Shown here: piece after piece, positions 10,190 to 19,215 of the stretch
Numbering within the stretch: position 1 is the first letter of the stretch
Layout: each line of letters begins with the position of its first letter
Assembly (NCBI GenBank): GCA_945835885.1
Contig: CAMAJR010000009.1
Coordinates: forward strand, 1-33,712
Reading direction: 5' to 3'
Source: an uncultured Alphaproteobacteria bacterium
Lineage (GTDB): Bacteria > Pseudomonadota > Alphaproteobacteria > RF32 > CAG-239
DNA: 33,712 nt
Made by a program: the position numbers and the translations under genes
The notes under the pieces: generated by a model
Database searches by the model: none
Seen by the model: only the letters and a program-made list of their open reading frames with translations
What the model was told of the DNA's origin: nothing

Positions 10190-10221
10190 AAATTAAAAAG
10201 GGCGGATTATGCCACCGCCCT
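10190..10221 (-). terminator. Rho-independent terminator of the giant prepilin-like gene
   Basis: Minus strand GGGCGG-TGGCATAAT-CCGCCC followed by TTTTT, just downstream of the stop at 10268. Confidence 0.7.
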
Positions 10222-10267
10222 CTTGTGTTGTGTTACAATAATGTTGCTGTTATATCAACAAGCATCT

Positions 10268-13200
10268 CTACCACAGTTCGTCGTATTTTAAAGCAGGGTC
10301 ATTCAACACCTTACGTTCGTCCGCGTGCGGTGCCGAATAATCTGTGTTCCAGTCATCTATCGTATATTGGATATTGCCGGCATTTTCAGTAGATCCATCG
10401 TCATCCCAATTAACCGTACCTGTTACTGAGTCATTATCTGTTTCTGAGACAACTTTGTTATCGATGAAGCAATAAGTGGTTGAATAACTGGTCAACGTAT
10501 TCTTCAACACCGGGAACAGATTCCAATAACCGTCGATTTCCGCATCGCCGTCATCATTATAGTCATCTTTTTTGGTGACGCCTAACACGTTCGCAACATT
10601 ACCGTATAACTCTACCGGATATATAAAGCCCGTCAGAACAGCCCAACCGTTAACATAGCCTGTATTCTCGTGTGTTGCTAATTCCTTAAATGCCGTTTTC
10701 AGCCATGTGCTCTTTTGAAACGAAATCGGACGTTGGTTCGGGTCGTTGGTAACCAAGAAATATGCGCCTTCATCCGTCTCACTCACACTCTGATTTTTTG
10801 CCAGTTTCGGTTCCGGTTTGCCGGAGGAGTTATATTTAGTGACATATTTATCGGCGACAACATCCGCCCTCAAAGCCAATCCCTTATTATCTTTGATGGC
10901 ATTTCTGTCTGCACCGGTGGACCGTGTGTTATAACCAAAGTGGTCAATATATAAGGTTTGGTCGCGCAAATCAACGTGCGAATTTTCGTGAAATACCGCT
11001 TCATCCGACTTTAACGTATCACGGTCAACACCGACACGCGCGACACCACCGATGAGGAACAATCTGTTTTCTTCATCACCGTCATCTTCCGGTCCTTTGC
11101 TATTTTGATAAAATTGCACAAGATCCGGTTCCCATTTACCGCCGTCATTTTCGGCACTTCCTCTGGTTGTTTGAAGTTGTGCCGGAACCGAACCTTTTTC
11201 TATCGAGCCCTGTTCCAAATCTCTGATTCTGCCGAATACCGGTTGATTTTCCAAAAATTCGGCCTTGCTGGTATAGTTAGTTTCCACAACACCGTCATCA
11301 CTTTGCACGTAAGCGCCGGGATTAGTAGCATCGACTTTCAGACCGAGCATCGCCGCCTGCGACACATCCAGACCAGCGCGATCGGCACCAGCCGGTTCCA
11401 AAGTTCCGACCGTTGCCATTTCAAAGCTGCCCGGAACAACCGTAATCGCTCTACCGTATCCCGGAGGACACGACGGTGCCGGAATAGACCCTAAATACGG
11501 CGATGCGTAAGGTGAAGTACCTTCACTTTCCGGTGTGCGATCTCCTTCATCACCGCTTAATTCTTTATAATCGGTTCCTTCACTATAGCTGTTGGTTGAG
11601 TAGTAAATTCTCTTGGTAATAAAGTCCGGCAAAATATCACTCAAACGCGCGCCAAAACGAGACGTCAGCTTAATATCCTTCATCACGGAAGTGTATGCCG
11701 GATTAACCATATATGTGTCGTATTTGTTGCTTACGCCACTTTGATAGTCGCTATCATTCAACGTATTGTTATACATAATACGCTCGCCTTTGATATTAAC
11801 ATTGTTTGCCACAAAACGTGACGCACGAACAGTGCCGGAAGAAGTATCGGCAGAAGCATTACCCTTTGGTTCTTCCCCACCAGTATAATCACTACGATTC
11901 GGCGCAATATCAATTAAGCCCTTTCGAATATATACCGTTCCTTGCGCCATGGTTCTTTTCCCGCCAGTTTTATTGTCCAATTCAAATGAATCAAATGAAT
12001 TATCGCTCCCACTCGTGTTTTCCCAACCTTTTGGGGCACCAACATACGCCTGACTACTGCCGTTTTCTAAGTCGATATACACAACACGTTTGGAATTATT
12101 GCCCGCCGTATCACTGTCTGACACAATGTTCACACCGGCATTGTATTGGTCGTCTATACCTTTATCCTCGCCTGAAGATTTTACCCCCATTGCCAAGAAC
12201 TTAACTGCTTTGTTTTCGTTGTTGCGAGATACTGCATCACTCGTAAACACTGTATCACCGTGGCCGGCTATTTTGAACTTACCGTTTGTATCGGTGTTAC
12301 TTGTTTTGTATGTTGTCGGGTCGTTATAATTACCACCGACCAAACCAGATTCTTCTGTATCATTACCGCGAATGGTGAAAACAGGATTTGCAGCGCTATC
12401 CGTTACTTGTAAGGTGGTGCCAATCATATCCACGTAACCGCCCTCTTCATACTTCACGCGGTACGGGCTATTTCCTCCCCCTTCTCCTGTTTCATCATCA
12501 GCCGATGTCGGACTGCCGATTGTGATTTCGTTCTTTTCTAAACGCTCACGCACGCCTTTTGTGCCGGTTGTCAGTTCAATCGAATGGCCTGTCGCCGCCT
12601 CACCATCAGTCCCCTGTGCAATTATCTTAACACCTGAATCGTTCATAATAAACTGCGTTTCATGCTTTGTCGGGTTTTCATTGGTATTCAAATCTTGGGC
12701 TGTCGAACCGAAGCGCATCGCAATCACATCATCATTGATTTCAACCTGCTTTAATGCCTTGGCGGGTGTCGTATTCCCCTCGCCGTCATCTGTTGCTTCC
12801 GCACCGTCGCGACTATGGATATGGACACCGTCTTCATCCACTTCCATCCATTTCAATCTGTCGTTGATGTTCGGTGAACCAACGGCAAGTTCCGCCACAC
12901 GGATTTTTTGCGTATCCAACTGCCCGGCTGCCAAAACACCGTTCACTGCCATATTGGAATCGACCACCACCGGGAACTGCGGCACCGCCGGTTGCCCAGT
13001 GTCATAACTTATTTTCGGAGCGTTTGATGCATCCTCAGTGGTATAGCCGTTATCGGTATCCGCACCCGAACCGTCGATTGTTTTATCGCCCGCTTTGGCA
13101 AGCAAGAGTTTGGTGCCGGTCGCTCCTCTGTCACCGACCCTAACCTCCTCCAAATCACTGTCCGACGCAATAATCAGCGGTGCATCTCCGCTGTCGCCTT

Positions 13201-14503
13201 TGCTGACAGGCATAATCTCAACTCGATTTCTACCCTCCGGCGCTTCCATTCCTTCCTGAACTTCTTCTTCGCTTTCGAGTTTTTCGGTCACAGCGGTAAT
13301 CAAATATTTGGTTGCTGTTCCCGTTGTTTCATCCTCATCAATTCCGCCGAGTTGAATTTTCGGACCGTGATAGGTCAGCTCATTTTCATCTGTGAACAAA
13401 CGCTTTCCGGCTGCTTCAAGCGAACCGGCAATATATGCGTTAATGCCATATTTACCTCTAGTGTCATCGGTTGCGTCGGCAATATACAAACCATAGCTTT
13501 CCAACCCCCTTTTCACGTCAGCATCGCCTTCTTCGCCTTCTGCGCCTTCACCGTTGCTTGTTTGATATTTTTCGTTAACATAAAGACTGTCACGGTCGCT
13601 GGCTTTTTCCCAACCTTTATCATTATCGGCATCAGAGCCGTCAGCACCGACAATCAACTGATTGATGTTACGAATACTGAAGTAACCGTCGGTTGTTTTA
13701 TCATCATAATCGTGACCTTTGTTTGCCAGTTCACCCATATAAATATCTGTGCGCATTGTGTTACGCCATTTTTCGATTTCACCGTTTTCTGCCGTGCGTT
13801 GCAGATATTTGGTCATGTCGCCACCCATACCTTCCGCACCGTTCACAACGTCTATTGATGATGTCACGATTGAATAATTGCCCGGTGTGCTGCCGGCAAT
13901 CGAACTCAATTCATCGCTGGTCAGATTCCAAGTGCCGCCGACGCCGCGTGCTTCACCTTCACGCACATAGCCGCCGTTTGAACCGATAAGCGAAGCAATT
14001 CGCACCGTACGCTCTTGTCCGATGGTTTCTTCTTCATCGCCGCCTCTTGCCGGAAACACCATAAATGCCGATAAATTATTGCCGGACCGCGCGACGGCAA
14101 ATGACGGTTGACCATAATTATATAAGTTGTCTTTGGCGCTGTAGCCGTAAGGAAGATACTTTTCAAGTTCATCCATTGCTTTAACCGTATCACTTCCGGC
14201 TTCATCGCTTCCCGGAACCGTTAATTCCAAATCATCCAATGAAACAATCGTCGGGTTATCACCCGCCGGTTCCGGAATTTTTTCCATCAACTCGGAATAA
14301 TTGGCCGCCAGCAAAGACTCGACACCATTCATATAAGTGCGAATAGCCGAGGCGGTATTGATGTCCTCAACTTCCATTGTGCGCTCCGCTGACTTTTTAT
14401 ACATTGTCGGCGTCACAACGGCTATCAAGCCGAGCATAGCCAAGGCCTCAATCATCAAGCCGCCTTGTTCTATTACGGATTTTTTGTTGTTAAACTTTTT
14501 CAT
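10268..14503 (-). CDS. Giant (1411 aa) prepilin-type protein with PilV/shufflon-N-like N-terminal domain; candidate pilus tip adhesin
   Basis: N-terminus MKKFNNKKSVIEQG|GLMIEALAMLGLIAVVTP.. has a prepilin peptidase motif (G at -1, E at +5, hydrophobic helix). It is followed by ..LEKYLPYGYSAKDNLYNYGQPSFAVARSGNNLSAFMVFPARGG..RTVRIASLIGSNGGYV.., which resembles PilV-type N-terminal domains. Long acidic Gly/Asn/Asp-rich central region; C-terminal ..PAPSCPPGYGRAITVVPGSF... Good SD (AGGAGA). Confidence 0.75.
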   Translation of the reverse strand: MKKFNNKKSVIEQGGLMIEALAMLGLIAVVTPTMYKKSAERTMEVEDINTASAIRTYMNGVESLLAANYSELMEKIPEPAGDNPTIVSLDDLELTVPGSDEAGSDTVKAMDELEKYLPYGYSAKDNLYNYGQPSFAVARSGNNLSAFMVFPARGGDEEETIGQERTVRIASLIGSNGGYVREGEARGVGGTWNLTSDELSSIAGSTPGNYSIVTSSIDVVNGAEGMGGDMTKYLQRTAENGEIEKWRNTMRTDIYMGELANKGHDYDDKTTDGYFSIRNINQLIVGADGSDADNDKGWEKASDRDSLYVNEKYQTSNGEGAEGEEGDADVKRGLESYGLYIADATDDTRGKYGINAYIAGSLEAAGKRLFTDENELTYHGPKIQLGGIDEDETTGTATKYLITAVTEKLESEEEVQEGMEAPEGRNRVEIMPVSKGDSGDAPLIIASDSDLEEVRVGDRGATGTKLLLAKAGDKTIDGSGADTDNGYTTEDASNAPKISYDTGQPAVPQFPVVVDSNMAVNGVLAAGQLDTQKIRVAELAVGSPNINDRLKWMEVDEDGVHIHSRDGAEATDDGEGNTTPAKALKQVEINDDVIAMRFGSTAQDLNTNENPTKHETQFIMNDSGVKIIAQGTDGEAATGHSIELTTGTKGVRERLEKNEITIGSPTSADDETGEGGGNSPYRVKYEEGGYVDMIGTTLQVTDSAANPVFTIRGNDTEESGLVGGNYNDPTTYKTSNTDTNGKFKIAGHGDTVFTSDAVSRNNENKAVKFLAMGVKSSGEDKGIDDQYNAGVNIVSDSDTAGNNSKRVVYIDLENGSSQAYVGAPKGWENTSGSDNSFDSFELDNKTGGKRTMAQGTVYIRKGLIDIAPNRSDYTGGEEPKGNASADTSSGTVRASRFVANNVNIKGERIMYNNTLNDSDYQSGVSNKYDTYMVNPAYTSVMKDIKLTSRFGARLSDILPDFITKRIYYSTNSYSEGTDYKELSGDEGDRTPESEGTSPYASPYLGSIPAPSCPPGYGRAITVVPGSFEMATVGTLEPAGADRAGLDVSQAAMLGLKVDATNPGAYVQSDDGVVETNYTSKAEFLENQPVFGRIRDLEQGSIEKGSVPAQLQTTRGSAENDGGKWEPDLVQFYQNSKGPEDDGDEENRLFLIGGVARVGVDRDTLKSDEAVFHENSHVDLRDQTLYIDHFGYNTRSTGADRNAIKDNKGLALRADVVADKYVTKYNSSGKPEPKLAKNQSVSETDEGAYFLVTNDPNQRPISFQKSTWLKTAFKELATHENTGYVNGWAVLTGFIYPVELYGNVANVLGVTKKDDYNDDGDAEIDGYWNLFPVLKNTLTSYSTTYCFIDNKVVSETDNDSVTGTVNWDDDGSTENAGNIQYTIDDWNTDYSAPHADERKVLNDPALKYDELW

Positions 14504-14550
14504 CGGCGTTCTCCTATTATATCATTCACTTACAATAATTTGTATATTGA

Positions 14551-15864
14551 TTAATCTTGCGGTTGATTAATCGGTTTATCTTTATGTTTATTTTGCCAGT
14601 CATTGTCTTTGGTCTTGCCTTCCGCAAACCCGACCATAAGATTATAACAATGGTATGCCGTATCAGTCGCCGGAATACGCTCATAAGCAAACATACACGG
14701 CGTTGAACTGCAATTTGCCTTAAATTCGTCTGTCTGCCAAAAAACAGAATTGTCAGGCAATTTTTCATATTCAATCACATAATCACTTTGAGTTTGGCGC
14801 TGATTTTCAAAAATCGGATTACCATATTCATCAAGCACCGCATTTCCGTCCTCATCTCGTTTTTGAACTCTTTCATAAGTTTTTATACCGACGGTCACAC
14901 CCGTTCGATCGCCTTTCGCACGTCTGGAATCCGCTTTTTGACGCACATTGCCGTGGCGCGCATTCATACCGTATAATTTACATTTCGGCTCACTTGAATT
15001 TCCGTCGCAAATTGTCCATCCGAAAACCGTATCGCTGTTAGAATCTTTTGCCAACATATTTACCAAAATCGGCAACGGAGAACGGTCTTTTTTAGAAAGC
15101 CATCTATCCGGAATTTGTGCAAAAGTCACTAAATAGCGCGTGCGTGAAGAAAGTCTTTTTTCGGTAGTGTGCGAACCATCATAGTCAGCATCTCGTTTCA
15201 TATCGCAACGCATAAAATTCTGCGCCGTTGCACGTTCGGCAACTTCATCCAAGCAATAAACAAAATGATTCACGCCCGTCGGAAAAACGGTGCGACCGCG
15301 TTGTGTGTCATATCCGTGCGGAACGTGTTTCATAAAGTGGTTATAGTTTTCAACCACATTATCTTCAAGATTATTACTGGTGTTCACAGTCCCCGGCGTT
15401 GTTGTCGATTCCGTTCCCGATTCGATTTCTGAGTCCGTCACAGGTTCAGAGGTCGGCGTGCCGTTACCGGCCGAACCCGCCGTAACCGGTCCCCAAAAAG
15501 TTTTCATTGTATCCGTGCCGACGGTAACGGTGCACGATTTTGCACATTTGTCTACGTTGTTCGCATAAAACATCGGATTAAAGCAGCTGACATTAACCGG
15601 ACCGCTTGCACTGGCACGCGTCACTTCATTGCCACACATACCGCAATTTTGAGATTCTTCTGCGGCATCCCAACATCCGGAATTGCGTTGATACATAATT
15701 TCGCATTCCATTGTTTTAAGCATAGCTTTATGCTCAATTTTAAAGCGATTGGACACGGTCGCCGCACGCACTTCGTTAAGTGCATGGTCTTTATCCGCAC
15801 GCGGCGATACATTATAAAAACTCAACGCTACCATAATCGTAGCCAATAATATCCATATATACAT
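14551..15864 (-). CDS. N-terminally membrane-anchored, cysteine-rich protein of unknown function, operonic with the prepilin-like gene
   Basis: 437-aa ORF; N-terminal hydrophobic segment MYIWILLATIMVALSFYNV; many Cys (CEIMYQRNSGCW, CGMCGN, CAKSC). Ends 47 nt upstream of the 14503 start on the same strand. Confidence 0.7.
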   Translation of the reverse strand: MYIWILLATIMVALSFYNVSPRADKDHALNEVRAATVSNRFKIEHKAMLKTMECEIMYQRNSGCWDAAEESQNCGMCGNEVTRASASGPVNVSCFNPMFYANNVDKCAKSCTVTVGTDTMKTFWGPVTAGSAGNGTPTSEPVTDSEIESGTESTTTPGTVNTSNNLEDNVVENYNHFMKHVPHGYDTQRGRTVFPTGVNHFVYCLDEVAERATAQNFMRCDMKRDADYDGSHTTEKRLSSRTRYLVTFAQIPDRWLSKKDRSPLPILVNMLAKDSNSDTVFGWTICDGNSSEPKCKLYGMNARHGNVRQKADSRRAKGDRTGVTVGIKTYERVQKRDEDGNAVLDEYGNPIFENQRQTQSDYVIEYEKLPDNSVFWQTDEFKANCSSTPCMFAYERIPATDTAYHCYNLMVGFAEGKTKDNDWQNKHKDKPINQPQD

Positions 15865-15974
15865 CGATTTATCCTTAATCGAGGTTCACATTGTTTGTCT
15901 TAGTGTAACATAAATCAATTTAAAATACTACCCGAGTTTTGTGAACTTTTTGTTAAAAAAAACTCATAAAACGC

Positions 15975-16007
15975 AAAAAAAGGCGGTATCCTTCCCGCCT
16001 TTTTAAG
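15975..16007. terminator. Bidirectional Rho-independent terminator
   Basis: AAAAAAAGGCGG-tatcctt-CCCGCCTTTTT; lies just downstream of the minus-strand gapR-like gene. Confidence 0.7.
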
Positions 16008-16027
16008 ATATGCAAATCGGCTTTAAT

Positions 16028-16291
16028 TTAGAAATCAAGCGCACGACGTAAAGTTGCCACCCAATTTTCCTGTTCATCACGGTCGGCCGCATTCATTTTG
16101 CGCAATTTCAGAACCGTGCGTAAGGCCTTAACGTCAAAACCGGCGCTTTTTGCCTCGGCATAAATATCGCGAATATCGCTTTGCAATTCTTTCTTTTCTT
16201 CTTCCAAGCGCTCTATCCGTTCAACAAGTGAGCGTAAGCGCGATGCATCAATTCCGCCGACTTCAACATTTACAATATTTTCATCTGCCAT
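16028..16291 (-). CDS. gapR: DUF2312 / GapR-like nucleoid-associated protein
   Basis: MADENIVNVEVGGIDASRLRSLVERIERLEEEKKELQSDIRDIYAEAKSAGFDVKALRTVLKLRKMNAADRDEQENWVATLRRALDF; ERIERLEEEK..DI.(E/D)(V/I)YAEAK..G(F/Y)D.K.LR.V signature. Start moved to 16291 (SD GAGGAG) from the longer tracked ORF. Confidence 0.85.
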   Translation of the reverse strand: MADENIVNVEVGGIDASRLRSLVERIERLEEEKKELQSDIRDIYAEAKSAGFDVKALRTVLKLRKMNAADRDEQENWVATLRRALDF

Positions 16292-16446
16292 AGTTTTTCT
16301 CCTCAAAATAAAATTACTGTCCGTTTTTGTAGCAAACAATTTTGTTTTTGACAAGTGATAATTTTTATTAAAGTTAAACTTGAAATTAATAACTTTTGAT
16401 TTATAACTGACAAAACAAAACAATTTTTTTTCGGAAAGGGAAAGTC

Positions 16447-17868
16447 ATGCCTATTGATACGCATACCAAAATTTTAGCCACAATCGGACCATCTACCGCA
16501 ACCAAGAAGATGATTGAAAAATTAGTCAAAGCCGGAGTCGATGCATTTCGTTTCAACTTTAGTCACGGCACACATGAAGAACACGCCGAGCGTTTGCAAA
16601 TTGTGCGTGATTTAAGCGAAAAATATAAGCGTCACCTGACCGTCATTGCCGATTTACAAGGTCCAAAACTGCGTGTCGGCACTTTTAAGACCGATAAAGT
16701 ATTACTCAAAAAAGGGCAAAAATTTACACTTGATATGCGTGATGTTGCCGGTGATGAAACGCGGGTTATGTTGCCGCATAAAGAAATTTTTGAAGCTCTT
16801 AAAATCGGCGATAAGCTCCTCTTAAACGACGGCAATATCGAGCTGGAAGTTATTTCTAACAAAAACTATGCGGCACAAACCGAGGTTAAAGTCGGCGGTT
16901 GGCTCTCTGCGCACAAAGGCGTGAACCTGCCAAACGTCAAACTGCCGATTAGCGCCATTACCGAAAAAGATAAAAAAGATTTGAAATTCGCGTTGGAACA
17001 AGGTGTTGACTGGGTGTGTCTGTCGTTTGTGCAAAGTATTGACGATGTGCGTATGGCACGCAAACTCATCGGCAAACGTGCGTGGATTATCTCCAAACTC
17101 GAAAAACCGAGCGCAATTGAAGAACTTGACGACATTATTAAAGAATCGGACGGAATTATGGTTGCGCGCGGCGATTTGGGCGTGGAATGCCCTATCCAAA
17201 CCGTGCCGGTGCTGCAAAAGCGTATTGTGAAAGCGTGTCGCAAATATGCTCGGCCGGTTATTGTGGCTACGCAAATGTTAGAGTCAATGATTGTGAATCC
17301 GACTCCGACCAGAGCGGAAGTTTCCGATGTGGCAACCGCGGTTTATGACGGCGCCGATGCGGTTATGCTCTCGGCCGAAACGGCAGCGGGAAGCTATCCG
17401 GCGGAAGCCGTCGAAATGATGCATCAAATCATCAAACAAGTAGAAGAAAACGACGGCTATTTTGCCCATTTGCAACAAGATTTAGACCTTTCTGACTGTG
17501 ATGACGTCGCCGATGCGATTACTTATGCGGCAGCCGAAATGTCACAAATTTTGCCGAATATTGCCGCTATTGTAACGTATACCAGCTCCGGTATCACGGC
17601 GCTGTCAATGGCGCGTGAACGTCCGACCGCACCGATTCTTTCTCTGACGGCTTCTCCGATTGTCGCACAGCGTTTAGGTATTGTATGGGGAGTTAAAGCA
17701 ACCGTTTGCGGTGAGTTCTTTAAAGACTTCAACCGAATCCGCGACAATGCACTGAATGCGGCCAAACAAAACAAAATAGGCAAAAAAGGCGACTATCTGA
17801 TTGTCACGGCCGGTTATCCGGTCGGACAAGCGGGAATGACAAACTTATTGCATACGTTGCAAATTTAG
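16447..17868 (+). CDS. pyk: Pyruvate kinase
   Basis: 473 aa; KILATIGPSTATKKMIEKLVKAGVDAFRFNFSHG, IISKLEKPSAIEELDDIIKESDGIMVARGDLGVE, VIVATQMLESMI. Confidence 0.97.
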   Translation: MPIDTHTKILATIGPSTATKKMIEKLVKAGVDAFRFNFSHGTHEEHAERLQIVRDLSEKYKRHLTVIADLQGPKLRVGTFKTDKVLLKKGQKFTLDMRDVAGDETRVMLPHKEIFEALKIGDKLLLNDGNIELEVISNKNYAAQTEVKVGGWLSAHKGVNLPNVKLPISAITEKDKKDLKFALEQGVDWVCLSFVQSIDDVRMARKLIGKRAWIISKLEKPSAIEELDDIIKESDGIMVARGDLGVECPIQTVPVLQKRIVKACRKYARPVIVATQMLESMIVNPTPTRAEVSDVATAVYDGADAVMLSAETAAGSYPAEAVEMMHQIIKQVEENDGYFAHLQQDLDLSDCDDVADAITYAAAEMSQILPNIAAIVTYTSSGITALSMARERPTAPILSLTASPIVAQRLGIVWGVKATVCGEFFKDFNRIRDNALNAAKQNKIGKKGDYLIVTAGYPVGQAGMTNLLHTLQI

Positions 17869-17873
17869 AGCGT

Positions 17874-18308
17874 TTATGCTCTGTCTTCCGGTTCCCACGG
17901 AAAATTTATCCATAAGCCCTGCGGCTCGATAATCGGAGCAAAATCCGGCTTTATAATCGGATTCTTGTTCACTAACGTATAAATCCGAGCGTGCGGATAC
18001 TTTTGTCGCAAATAGCGCAAAGTTTCGCCGCTGTCGCATATATCATCGATAATATAGGTTGTTTCCGAATCAGGAATAATATCGGTTGTGGTATCAACAA
18101 TTTCCGAACGTTCCTGTGTGTCATCATAAGAAGAAAGGCGTATAAACAGGATATTTTTATAATTCAAATAGTGTGACACCAAAGCTGCCGGCATCAGCCC
18201 GCCGCGCGAAACCGCCGCGATTGTATATCCCTGCGGGGTTTGTTTTGTTATTTGTTGCGATATCAGACGGCAAGCCGCCTCTACTTGTTCGGAAGAAATA
18301 ATTTTCAT
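17874..18308 (-). CDS. gpt: Xanthine/hypoxanthine phosphoribosyltransferase family protein
   Basis: MKIISSEQVEAACRLISQQ..IAAVSRGGLMPAALVSHYL..TYIIDDICDSGETLRYLRQKYP..PQGLWINFPWEPE. PRTase motif IIDDICDSGET and XGPRT-like tail. Start chosen at 18308 (SD GAGGGGA). Confidence 0.85.
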   Translation of the reverse strand: MKIISSEQVEAACRLISQQITKQTPQGYTIAAVSRGGLMPAALVSHYLNYKNILFIRLSSYDDTQERSEIVDTTTDIIPDSETTYIIDDICDSGETLRYLRQKYPHARIYTLVNKNPIIKPDFAPIIEPQGLWINFPWEPEDRA

Positions 18309-18383
18309 AACTGTCCCCTCGTGCAAAATTTTATTGCGGGCGTTATAACAAAAAACAAAAATATCGTCAATATATATTTATAA

Positions 18384-18411
18384 TTGACAAAAGAATTTTT
18401 ATGTGTTAAAA
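18384..18411 (+). promoter_or_regulatory. Probable promoter (TTGACA-16-TTAAAA)
   Basis: TTGACA 18384-18389, TTAAAA 18406-18411 preceded by TG; upstream of the 18465 ORF. Confidence 0.4.
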
Positions 18412-18464
18412 GCGAATTACTTTATCAGTAATTATCATATTATTAACCCCTAACAAAAACACTT

Positions 18465-18764
18465 ATGAAAAAGATGTTATTCAAACAGTCCGTTACGACT
18501 AAAAACAATGTTTATGATGTAACCTTTAATGTCAATGAGCACAACGAGGTGACCGTCAATGTTGAGAACAGTGCCAATCAGATGATGTGTAAAGACTTAG
18601 GTTTGGTTGACCTTTCCGGTCGCAAGACACACGTTCCGAGAACTATTCGCTACGCTTTGCAATCAAGCCCAGCTACCAAGCAACAAGAGCTGATGATTGC
18701 AAGATTCAAGCAGATTTGCACAGCTCGTTTGGCCTGGAGTATCTGTTGCTTCGCCGTTTTATAG
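18465..18764 (+). CDS. Small hypothetical protein (99 aa)
   Basis: ATG..TAG ORF flanked by a TTGACA promoter-like motif and a strong terminator; no recognisable domain and no SD. Confidence 0.55.
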   Translation: MKKMLFKQSVTTKNNVYDVTFNVNEHNEVTVNVENSANQMMCKDLGLVDLSGRKTHVPRTIRYALQSSPATKQQELMIARFKQICTARLAWSICCFAVL

Positions 18765-18784
18765 GTTGTTGACGACAATTAAAA

Positions 18785-18827
18785 AAAAACACCACAATCC
18801 TGTTACGGATTATGGTGTTTTTTTGTT
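18785..18827. terminator. Bidirectional Rho-independent terminator
   Basis: AAAAAAAACACCACAATCC-TGTTAC-GGATTATGGTGTTTTTTT; 13-bp stem with A and T tracts on either side. Confidence 0.85.
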
Positions 18828-18849
18828 TTGAAACAACGATTACCTTCTT

Positions 18850-19029
18850 TTAAAGGAACATCGCCGTCCTTAAAATAATCTCTTTTCGGATGCGGGCATC
18901 ATAGTGTTTGTCGATTACTTCATCTGCCCTGTGCATATTGGCTGCAAAAATTGCAACGGCAGACAAAAAGAACACTCCGAACAAAATGTATTCTCCGTAT
19001 TTAAACAATCCGAAGACCAAAACGCTCAT
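18850..19029 (-). CDS. Small membrane protein (start codon uncertain; frame stays open upstream to about 19152)
   Basis: Minus-strand frame ..NNVYLFCLLLASIAIGALVGYASSMSVLVFGLFKYGEYILFGVFFLSAVAIFAANMHRADEVIDKHYDARIRKEIILRTAMFL*; two hydrophobic helices. Not in the ORF track because from the internal ATG it is only 59 aa. Convergent with the 18465 gene across the bidirectional terminator. Confidence 0.5.
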   Translation of the reverse strand: MSVLVFGLFKYGEYILFGVFFLSAVAIFAANMHRADEVIDKHYDARIRKEIILRTAMFL

Positions 19030-19215
19030 CGAAGATGCATACCCGACTAATGCACCGATAGCAATCGACGCAAGCAGTAAGCAAAATAAATAGACGTTAT
19101 TGATAACTGAATCTTTTATACTCTTTTTTTGACAAAAATTAAGGAATATTTTTTATTTTACAAATCAAAATTCTTTGTTTAAGATGGCAACGATATTAAA
19201 TAACGAGAATGATTA

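Noticed and set aside
10268-14503. Shufflon (invertible C-terminal segments) for the PilV-like protein
   Set aside because: I saw no 19-bp sfx-like inverted repeats, no alternative C-terminal partial ORFs and no tyrosine recombinase in the window.
10715-15849. Plus-strand ORFs within the prepilin operon (e.g. 12522-13007, 13352-13858)
   Set aside because: Antisense to well-supported minus-strand coding regions; no plausible products.
16632-17783. Minus-strand ORFs inside pyk and argS (e.g. 16822-17274, 22743-23126)
   Set aside because: Antisense to highly conserved enzymes; typical shadow ORFs.
17866-17883. Small inverted repeat AGAGC-gtttat-GCTCT between pyk and gpt
   Set aside because: Short stem without a T tract on either strand; not a convincing terminator.
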